Source: Candidatus Margulisiibacteriota bacterium
GTDB lineage: Bacteria > Margulisbacteria > WOR-1 > XYC2-FULL-46-14 > JAHJBW01
NCBI GenBank assembly: GCA_018813405.1
Contig: JAHJBW010000045.1
Location: forward strand, 1-15,022
Direction: 5' to 3'
DNA length: 15,022 nucleotides
The notes under the pieces are model-generated. The model was not told the DNA's origin and did no database searches. It was given only the letters and a program-made list of their open reading frames with translations. The translations under genes and the position numbers were made by a program. Of the stretch, positions 1-5,376 are shown piece by piece (the stretch's first letter is position 1; each line of letters begins with the position of its first letter).

Positions 1-1568
1 CTGTCCCTGGCATTTAAAATCAGCGACTCATATTCCTTCAGTTCCGGGGTGAAGAAGCGTTCCCCGCCTACCAGTGTCTGCTTCCTTATATAATCCTGCG
101 GGACCAGGTCGCGGTTGGCGTTTGATATCTCGATATAATAGCCAAACACCCTTGTATAGCCAACTTTCAGCGACTTTATCCCGCTGCGCAGGCGTTCTTT
201 GTTCTCCAGCTCCAGTATCCATGCTTTGCCGCCGTGCGCCGCCGATCTAAGCTCGTCAAGCTCGGCATTGTAACCCTGCCTTATAATGCCGCCCTCTTTT
301 ATGGCAAGCGGCGGCTCTTCCACGATCGATGCGTTGACCACCCGTACGACATCCTCCGCGTCGGGCAAAGAGCAGAACTCTGACAGCCGGCCGGAGGCGG
401 ACCCGCTTAGAAGATGTTTAATTTGCGGCAGGCAGGCCAGTGAATCCTTTAAAGCGATCAGGTCGCGGGCGTTGGCTCGTCCGGTGGATATTTTTGACGC
501 CAGCCTTTCAATGTCGTACACCCTGTCCAGCAGGCCGCCAAGCTTTTCCCTCATGGACGGACTGCCAAAAAGTTCGGCAACGGCATCAAGCCTTGTCTCG
601 ATCTGTCGTTTGTCCAGTAAAGGCTGGAGCAGGTACCGGCGCAAAAGGCGGCTGCCCATATTGGTGCGCGTCTGATCAAGCACCCACAGTAAACTGCCTT
701 TCAAGCTTTTGTCCCTCATGGTCTCTGTAAGCTCCAGGTTGCGGCGCGTGGCCTGGTCAATGAACATGCTGTCCGTGGGCCTGTAAGGCTGGACGCGGTT
801 GATGTGCGAAAGGTTGGTCTTTTGGGTCTCTTTCAGATAATCAAGCACGGCGGCGGCGGCGGAAAGCCCGGCAGGCATTTCAAGAATCCCAAAAGACTCG
901 AGCGAAGCGACGCCAAAGTGGTCTTTGAGCTTTCTTTGCGCAGTCTCCTGGTCGTAGATATCCTTATAGATCGAGGGTCGGCAAGGGACAAGCCTTCGGC
1001 CGAGCTCAGGCCGAGGCCCTTGCCCTACATTTTGTTCCAGCATGTCGGATATTATGATCTCGGAGGGAGATACCCTTTGAATCTCGTCCTGAAGATCGTC
1101 GGGACTCGAGAACTCGGTGATCTTGAATTCCCCGGTAGAGATGTCCGCAAATGCCAGCCCGAAGTTCTTCCCCTCGCGGTTGACCGCAGCCAGGTAATTG
1201 TTTTCCTTCTGCGGTAGCATTTCAGCCTCGATGAGCGTGCCGGGAGTGAAGATATTGACGACCTCTCTTTTGACCACTCCCAGGGCGCTTTTGGGGTCTT
1301 CCACCTGGTCGCAAACGGCAACTTTGTATCCTTTTTCCACCAGCTTCGCGATGTAGCCGCGCGCGGCATGGTGCGGCACGCCGCACATGGGCATGCGGCT
1401 TTCTCCGTGCCCGCGGCCGGTAAGGGTTATCTCCAGCTCGCGCGAGGCAAGCAGGGCGTCGTCCTCGAACATCTCGTAAAAATCGCCAAGACGAAAAAAA
1501 AGGACAGCGTCCTTGTGCCGCGCTTTGATCTGCTGGTACTGGGATACCATTGGAGTAGTCTTTTGCAT
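1..1568 (-). CDS. mutS: DNA mismatch repair protein MutS, N-terminal 522 codons (3' end beyond window)
   Basis: MutS binds mismatched or looped DNA and starts mismatch repair as a dimer. The frame opens at ATG (1568-1566) and stays open for 522 codons to the left edge, so the gene is cut by the window and not by a stop. The mismatch-binding domain has the GDFYEMF motif at residues 28-34, with the Phe-x-Glu wedge F30/E32, followed by the CGVPHHAARGYIAKL stretch typical of MutS. The connector, lever and start of the clamp domain follow (for example GERFFTPELKEYE near the edge). The Walker ATPase domain must lie outside the window. The start overlaps the pheT stop by one base (TAATG), so translation is probably coupled; no good Shine-Dalgarno sequence is visible. 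Residues about 182-197 come from a palindromic insert. An eight-base A/T run covers codons 23-25, and a (CGG)5 tract near 848-862 encodes an Ala run. Confidence 0.96.
   Translation of the reverse strand, partial: MQKTTPMVSQYQQIKARHKDAVLFFRLGDFYEMFEDDALLASRELEITLTGRGHGESRMPMCGVPHHAARGYIAKLVEKGYKVAVCDQVEDPKSALGVVKREVVNIFTPGTLIEAEMLPQKENNYLAAVNREGKNFGLAFADISTGEFKITEFSSPDDLQDEIQRVSPSEIIISDMLEQNVGQGPRPELGRRLVPCRPSIYKDIYDQETAQRKLKDHFGVASLESFGILEMPAGLSAAAAVLDYLKETQKTNLSHINRVQPYRPTDSMFIDQATRRNLELTETMRDKSLKGSLLWVLDQTRTNMGSRLLRRYLLQPLLDKRQIETRLDAVAELFGSPSMREKLGGLLDRVYDIERLASKISTGRANARDLIALKDSLACLPQIKHLLSGSASGRLSEFCSLPDAEDVVRVVNASIVEEPPLAIKEGGIIRQGYNAELDELRSAAHGGKAWILELENKERLRSGIKSLKVGYTRVFGYYIEISNANRDLVPQDYIRKQTLVGGERFFTPELKEYESLILNARD
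980..1024 (-). repeat. In-frame palindromic element inside mutS
   Basis: On the plus strand the outer arms GGCAAGGG (980-987) and CCCTTGCC (1017-1024) are perfect complements. Inner arms CCTTCGGCC (993-1001) and GGCCGAGG (1009-1016) pair except for one extra T, around a GAGCTC centre. It is read in frame in mutS as residues about 182-196 (GQGPRPELGRRLVPC). The 3' half in the mRNA sense matches the pheT element at 3250-3303 in sequence and in codon phase: CGAAGG, three variable bases, then GTCCCTTGCCG. It resembles in concept the protein-coding palindromic elements of Rickettsia, but kinship with any named family is not shown. Confidence 0.7.
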
Positions 1569-3151
1569 TATTTTCTTAATTGGACTTTGAGCTGGTCGAC
1601 AAGCGCCTGGCAGATCTGCTGGTGGATTTTGTTCACTTCTTCATCGGTAAGGGTGCGGTCGGGCGACCTCCACACCACTCGATAAGCCTGGGAATCTTTG
1701 TAACGGTCAAAAAGATATGTTTCCTCCAGCATCTCGCCTCCCGATGACCTGATGACCGACAATATCTGGTGACAGCTGGTGCCGGCAGGCACGCGCATAG
1801 AAATGTCCCTTTCAACCTTTGGATATTTGGGGAGCGGCCTGAACTTTTTCGACCTGTCCACAAGTTTGAAGAGCGCGTCAAGATCAAGTTCAAAAATATA
1901 GGCCTCTTTTGGCAGGTCGAATTTTTTTTGCAGGTCGGGGTGCAGGGCCCCAAAATATCCGCCCAGATGGCCGTCACCCAGTATAAGGGAAGCCGACTTG
2001 CCGGGATGCAAATAATTGTGGCCGGCTTCGAGCGTATAGCCAATGCCAAAATATTCCATAAGCGCTTCAACGATACCCTTTAGCCTGAAAAAGTCAGCGT
2101 CGCCGCCAACCATCGCCCCGGACAGCGCCATTTTTTCAAGAGGCAGTTTGCCCGGCCCTCTATTAAAGGTCTTGGCGATCTCAAAAATGCTGACCTCGTT
2201 CATCTGGTGGCGCAGATTGTGCTGTACCACCCTGATAAGCGACGGGAAGATAAGCGAACGCATGGCCGATTCGTCCTCTACCAGCGGATTTTCTATCTTG
2301 ATTAGTCCCGGCCCGGGAGCGACCAGGCTAAAGGTCTGGGCTTCGAACATGCCCTGGCCTGTCAAAAGAACGCGGATATCGTTGGCAAAATCCTCCCACA
2401 AGTCCTTTTCGATGCTGTCCCTGCCGGTCTTATAAAGGCTGGTCTTTATTTTGTTATAGCCATATATCCTGGCAACCTCTTCCACCAGGTCAATTTCCCT
2501 TTCTATATCGCCCGCCCTGTAGAACGGCACTTCCACTGTTATGGAATCTTTGGCGGCCTTAAGCTTCTTAAAGGACAACCTGGCCATTATGGACGCGATC
2601 TCCCCGGCAGAAATATTGGCGCCCAGCACCCGGTTGACCTTCGCGCGGCGCAGGGTGATCTTTTTTCTTTTCCGGCTGGCGGACTTTATGTCCACGCTTC
2701 CCGGCAGTACTTTGCCGCCGCCAAGCTGTGCTATTAGCGCGGCACAGCGCTCTAACGCCTGCTCCACGCCATCCCAGTCGACACCCTTTTCAAAGCGGGC
2801 GGACGATTCTGTGCGAAGTTTGGCCTCTTTGCTGGCGCGGCTAATGGAGATCGGGTTAAAAAAGGCGGACTCCAGCACCACGGAGGTGGTCTGGTCGGTT
2901 ACCTCTGTGTTTTTGCCGCCCATTACGCCTGCCAGCGCGATGGGCCCGCCGTTGTCTGCTATGACCAGCATGTCGGGAGAGAGCTTTCTTTCCATCCCGT
3001 CCAGCGTGGTGATAGTTTCTTTGGGCTTTGCGCGGCGTACTATGATCTGGCCAATTTTTTCCCTGTCAAAGGCATGCATGGGCTGTCCCATTTCGAGCAA
3101 AACATAGTTGGTGGCATCAACGACATTGTTTATGGCCCGCACCCCGCACAT
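1568..3151 (-). CDS. pheT: Phenylalanine-tRNA ligase beta subunit, C-terminal 527 residues downstream of in-frame TAG
   Basis: This carries most of PheT, which with PheS forms the (alpha-beta)2 enzyme that charges tRNA-Phe. It starts with MCGVRAINNVVDATNYV and GQPMHAFD (residues 22-29), normally internal to PheT. The B3/4 editing region (about 40-150), B5 (about 165-235), the catalytic-like core (about 236-435) and the C-terminal FDX-ACB anticodon-binding domain (about 438-527, PKYPKVERDIS) follow. All look intact and well conserved, arguing against old decay. The ATG directly follows the TAG ending the 124-codon upstream part, in the same frame. The product could be a separate chain made by re-initiation, the tail of a readthrough protein, or one gene broken by a single-base error. 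An eight-A run (plus-strand T8 at 1922-1929) lies at codons for QKK. The stop is TAA, overlapping the mutS ATG. Confidence 0.93.
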   Translation of the reverse strand: MCGVRAINNVVDATNYVLLEMGQPMHAFDREKIGQIIVRRAKPKETITTLDGMERKLSPDMLVIADNGGPIALAGVMGGKNTEVTDQTTSVVLESAFFNPISISRASKEAKLRTESSARFEKGVDWDGVEQALERCAALIAQLGGGKVLPGSVDIKSASRKRKKITLRRAKVNRVLGANISAGEIASIMARLSFKKLKAAKDSITVEVPFYRAGDIEREIDLVEEVARIYGYNKIKTSLYKTGRDSIEKDLWEDFANDIRVLLTGQGMFEAQTFSLVAPGPGLIKIENPLVEDESAMRSLIFPSLIRVVQHNLRHQMNEVSIFEIAKTFNRGPGKLPLEKMALSGAMVGGDADFFRLKGIVEALMEYFGIGYTLEAGHNYLHPGKSASLILGDGHLGGYFGALHPDLQKKFDLPKEAYIFELDLDALFKLVDRSKKFRPLPKYPKVERDISMRVPAGTSCHQILSVIRSSGGEMLEETYLFDRYKDSQAYRVVWRSPDRTLTDEEVNKIHQQICQALVDQLKVQLRK

Positions 3152-3154
3152 CTA
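3149..3154 (-). other. In-frame amber stop with abutting ATG inside pheT
   Basis: Read on the minus strand, the codons are CTG TAG ATG TGC GGG. TAG (3154-3152) and ATG (3151-3149) share one frame with no gap. PheT proteins normally run straight through here (SPEWLxxRLxxxGxRxINN). TAG is one substitution from GAG, AAG or CAG, which encode residues plausible at this spot. No Shine-Dalgarno sequence stands out upstream of the ATG, so any internal start would depend on ribosomes that have just terminated. Confidence 0.9.
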
Positions 3155-3526
3155 CAGCCGTTGTTTCAACCACTCCGGCGACTCTTTGATAGTGATCCCT
3201 TCAATTACTTTTGCCATATACCTGGGACAGAGATCTTTGTCTTCAACACGGCAAGGGACCCTCCTTCGTCCCGCCTTGCGGGACTTCGGCGGGCAGGCAA
3301 GCCTCTTGAACTTCGCGCCAGTTATGGCGCTCACTTCGCGCGCGACCCCTATTATCGAATGGCAGTCCCCCCTGTTGGGCAGGATATCAACTTCAAGCAG
3401 TACTTTGCCGTTTACCTCTTCAAGCGCACCCACTTCAAGCCCGCCCATGGAAAGCTTATCGGCCAGCTCCCGCGGTTTGAGCTTTATGTCAACATATTCT
3501 TTTAGCCAGTCAAATGGTACTTTCAT
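3152..3526 (-). CDS. pheT: Phenylalanine-tRNA ligase beta subunit, N-terminal 124 residues ending at TAG
   Basis: This is the start of PheT. MKVPFDWLKEYVD and the LSMGGLEVGALEE stretch are the standard N-terminus, VDILPNRGDCHSIIGVAREV (43-64 region) is the second part of domain B1, and CPRYMAKVIEG leads to SPEWLKQRL, where a TAG stops the frame. The family's usual OB-fold tRNA-binding domain B2, about 110 residues after the first 40, is absent: residue 39 runs straight into the LEVDILPNR segment. Even rejoined, PheT would be only about 652 residues, against about 800 in most bacteria. Residues 77-93 derive from a palindromic insert. The ATG overlaps the pheS stop (TAATG), with GAGG eight bases upstream as a ribosome binding site. 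On its own this fragment could not function as a beta subunit. Confidence 0.9.
   Translation of the reverse strand: MKVPFDWLKEYVDIKLKPRELADKLSMGGLEVGALEEVNGKVLLEVDILPNRGDCHSIIGVAREVSAITGAKFKRLACPPKSRKAGRRRVPCRVEDKDLCPRYMAKVIEGITIKESPEWLKQRL
3250..3303 (-). repeat. In-frame palindromic element inside pheT
   Basis: The core is a perfect 7-bp stem, GTCCCGC (3268-3274) and GCGGGAC (3278-3284), around CTT. Partly matching flanks extend it (CCCTCC at 3259-3264 against GGCGGG at 3288-3293), and GGCAAGGGAC starts it on the plus strand. It encodes residues 77-92 of PheT (ACPPKSRKAGRRRVPC), a basic, Pro/Arg-rich stretch between AITGAKFKRL and VEDKDLCPRY with no counterpart I know in typical PheT. Its mRNA-sense 3' end matches the mutS element in the same frame, giving GRRRVPCR here and GRRLVPCR in MutS. 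Exact ends are uncertain by several bases. Confidence 0.7.
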
Positions 3527-4539
3527 TAAAATTGCCTCAAGAACCTGAGGTCGTTCTGATAGAACAAGCGGATATCATCGATGCCATACTTTAGCATGGC
3601 AACGCGCTCTATGCCCAGGCCAAACGCAAAGCCCGAAAATTTTTCGGGATCGTACTTAACATATTTAAAGACATTGGGATCTATCATGCCCGAACCAAGT
3701 ATCTCTATCCAGCCGGTACCCTTGCAGATACGGCAGCCATCGCCGCCGCACATGACGCATTGCACATCGACTTCCGCCGACGGCTCGGTGAACGGGAAAT
3801 AACTGGGCCTGAAGCGGACCTTTTTTTGCCTGCCGAAAATATAATGCAGAAAAGAGGTAAGCGCGCCCTTAAGATCGCCAAAGGTAACATCCCTGTCGAC
3901 AAGAAACCCTTCGACCTGATGGAATACCGTGGAATGCGTGACATCGGCGTCCCTGCGGTATACCCGGCCGGGGACCACGACAGCCAGCGGCGGGTTTTGC
4001 TTTTCCATGACGCGTATCTGCACAGGCGAAGTATGCGTCCTTAAAAGCACATCGCCTTCCACATAAAGAGTGCTCCACATGTCGCGCGAAGGATGGTGGG
4101 CGGGAATGTTGAGCGCTTCAAAGTTATAATAGTCGGTCTCGACATCGGGGCCGTAGGCTATTGAAAACCCCAGCTTCGAAAAGACCTCCAGGACCTCGTT
4201 CATAACCCTGCTTATTGGATGTATCTTGCCTGTTTTTTCGGCGCGGCCCGGCAAAGTAATATCAAGGATGTCTTTTTGCAGGCTTTTTTGTTTGCTTAAA
4301 TCCTCGAAGCGTGATTGCTTGTCGGATATTAAATGCTGTATCTGGTTTTTGGCGTCATTGATGGCCTTGCCCATTTTGGGGCGCTCGGCCGCGGGCAGGT
4401 CTCCCAGGTATTTTATAAGTTCGGTGAGCAGGCCCTTTTTGCCAAGATATTTGACACGCAGATCTTCGAGCGTTCTCTGGTCCTCTACGCCCGATATCAT
4501 TACGCTGGCTTCGTCAAGAATAGCTCTAACTCTTTCCAC
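3526..4539 (-). CDS. pheS: Phenylalanine-tRNA ligase alpha subunit
   Basis: PheS holds the class II catalytic core that activates Phe and joins it to tRNA-Phe together with PheT. From the GTG start it has 337 residues, the usual bacterial length. An N-terminal coiled-coil tRNA-binding arm (about 1-90) precedes the catalytic domain, with RTHTSPVQ (168-175), motif 2 around RVYRRDADVTHSTVFHQVEGF (192-212) and motif 3 GFAFGLGIERVAMLKYGI (303-320). The CVMCGGDGCRICKGTGW stretch (261-277) is a four-Cys insertion common in bacterial PheS and may bind metal. I chose GTG at 4539 over upstream ATGs because it sits four bases after AGGAGG and begins exactly where PheS homology does. The gene overlaps trmH by 14 bases and ends in TAA, overlapping the pheT ATG. 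Confidence 0.96.
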   Translation of the reverse strand: MERVRAILDEASVMISGVEDQRTLEDLRVKYLGKKGLLTELIKYLGDLPAAERPKMGKAINDAKNQIQHLISDKQSRFEDLSKQKSLQKDILDITLPGRAEKTGKIHPISRVMNEVLEVFSKLGFSIAYGPDVETDYYNFEALNIPAHHPSRDMWSTLYVEGDVLLRTHTSPVQIRVMEKQNPPLAVVVPGRVYRRDADVTHSTVFHQVEGFLVDRDVTFGDLKGALTSFLHYIFGRQKKVRFRPSYFPFTEPSAEVDVQCVMCGGDGCRICKGTGWIEILGSGMIDPNVFKYVKYDPEKFSGFAFGLGIERVAMLKYGIDDIRLFYQNDLRFLRQF

Positions 4540-5317
4540 CGTTCCTCCTCTGGCATGAACCATATGGTTCATGCCTTTGTCTTTGCACCTCGTAAAGCAT
4601 GATCGAGGCAGACATGGCCACGTTAAGCGATTCGGCCTGGCCAAAAATTGGGATGCTGACCTGCCTGTCAGCAAGGTCAAATATCTTTTTTGGCAGGCCC
4701 GCCCCTTCGTTACCTAATATTATAGCGCATGGGCCGGAAAAATTCGAATGCCAGAGATCGTGTTCCGCGCCGGCCCGGGCGGCGATCAGTTTTATGCCCG
4801 CGTTCCTAAGGCTTTCCAGCGTTTCCGTAATGTCCTCACTGTCCAGCACCGGCAGGTGGAAGATAGATCCCATGCTGGCCCGTATGACCTTTTGGTTGAA
4901 TTTGTCCACCGTGCGGCTGGAAAGGACCAGCGCCGTGGCCCCGGCGGCATCGGCAGACCTGATGATGGTGCCCAGGTTGCCGGGGTCCTGAAGATCAACA
5001 CAAACGACAATTAGCGGTTTGGCGCCGCCGGTAAGCTGTTCCATGGAGTATTCCGGCTCCCTGACCACACCCACTATGCCCTGGGAATTTTCAACATCGG
5101 ACACCTTTTTCAGGTTGTTATGTCCCACCTTATGGCAGGGGACCCCCGCCCTTTTAAGTTTTTTCAACAGCGGGAGTTCTTTTGAGAAAAGAACAAAATC
5201 CAGCCGACCGACGCATTCGTCGACCAGCCTTTCGCCCTCCACGACAAATCTCTTTTCCTTTTTTCTTACGCGTTTTTTTTCAAGGAGGGAACGGACATAA
5301 TTTATCCTGTCGTTCAT
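4526..5317 (-). CDS. TrmH/SpoU-family RNA 2'-O-ribose methyltransferase
   Basis: This is a SPOUT-class, SAM-dependent enzyme that methylates ribose 2'-OH in rRNA or tRNA. Its N-terminal substrate-binding domain (about 1-100; FVVEGERLVDE, FVLFSKE) is of the kind seen in RlmB and TsnR-like rRNA methylases, making 23S rRNA the likelier target. The three knot motifs are clear: DPGNLGTIIRSADA (111-124) with its catalytic Arg, LGNEGAGL (201-208) and SLNVAMSASIMLYE (230-243). At 263 residues it is of normal size, apart from a 15-residue tail after RQR that runs over the palindrome and pheS start before TAG. It is first in the operon with pheS, pheT and mutS. No Shine-Dalgarno sequence precedes the ATG, and the promoter -10 box ends six bases before it, suggesting a leaderless start. 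The exact target base cannot be told from sequence. Confidence 0.93.
   Translation of the reverse strand: MNDRINYVRSLLEKKRVRKKEKRFVVEGERLVDECVGRLDFVLFSKELPLLKKLKRAGVPCHKVGHNNLKKVSDVENSQGIVGVVREPEYSMEQLTGGAKPLIVVCVDLQDPGNLGTIIRSADAAGATALVLSSRTVDKFNQKVIRASMGSIFHLPVLDSEDITETLESLRNAGIKLIAARAGAEHDLWHSNFSGPCAIILGNEGAGLPKKIFDLADRQVSIPIFGQAESLNVAMSASIMLYEVQRQRHEPYGSCQRRNGGKS
4544..4549 (-). promoter_or_regulatory. Shine-Dalgarno of pheS
   Basis: AGGAGG (GAGGAGG with the preceding G) lies four bases before the GTG at 4539. It is the strongest ribosome binding site in the window and decides the pheS start. It lies inside the last codons of trmH and just downstream of the 24-bp palindrome, which could control access to it. 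Confidence 0.8.
4552..4575. repeat. Perfect 24-bp palindrome ahead of pheS
   Basis: Half-site GGCATGAACCAT (4552-4563) is followed at once by its exact complement ATGGTTCATGCC (4564-4575), with no spacer. It sits in the C-terminal tail codons of the trmH-like gene, ending two bases from the AGGAGG of pheS. As DNA it could bind a dimeric regulator; as RNA it could form a stem, with a loop taken from the centre, next to the ribosome binding site. It has no T-run, so it is not a classical terminator. Function is inferred from position only. Confidence 0.75.
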
Positions 5318-5323
5318 CGAACC

Positions 5324-5352
5324 ATAATAGCCCGTCTTGCTTGATTTATCAA
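5324..5352 (-). promoter_or_regulatory. Promoter of trmH-pheS-pheT-mutS operon
   Basis: On the minus strand, -35 TTGATA (5352-5347) and -10 TATTAT (5329-5324) are separated by 17 bp, the sigma70 optimum. Only six bases lie between the -10 box and the ATG at 5317, so the transcript would start at or within a base or so of the ATG. No Shine-Dalgarno sequence is present. Its -35 box abuts that of the opposing promoter. Confidence 0.6.
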
Positions 5353-5369
5353 GTCAAAGAATATACAAT
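5341..5369 (+). promoter_or_regulatory. Promoter of the exported Ig/FlgD-domain protein gene
   Basis: -35 TTGATT (5341-5346) and -10 TACAAT (5364-5369) are spaced by 17 bp. Seven bases separate the -10 box from the ATG at 5377, so the mRNA would begin at or beside the start codon, again with no Shine-Dalgarno sequence. The two divergent -35 boxes form the inverted repeat CTTGAT-TT-ATCAAG (5340-5353), a possible operator. Confidence 0.6.
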
Positions 5370-5376
5370 AAACCAC

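Noticed and set aside
848..862. (CGG)5 tract as a regulatory or phase-variable repeat
   Set aside because: It encodes an Ala run in MutS. A change by one unit keeps the frame, and nothing suggests a function.
1486..1510. Possible frameshift at the homopolymer near the mutS start
   Set aside because: Recounting gives eight T in the coding sense, which keeps LFFRLGDFYEMF in frame. The same frame is open to the left edge.
3149..3154. Global recoding of TAG as a sense codon
   Set aside because: rfbD ends at TAG at its family-typical length and the trmH-like gene ends at TAG where pheS begins, so TAG works as a stop in this genome.
4540..4680. Longer PheS beginning up to 47 codons upstream of 4539
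   Set aside because: The extra residues only re-read the trmH-like gene in another frame. PheS homology and AGGAGG both point to the GTG at 4539.
5182..5376. 65-codon N-terminal extension of the exported protein
   Set aside because: It overlaps the opposite-strand gene start and would bury the signal peptide that begins at 5377.
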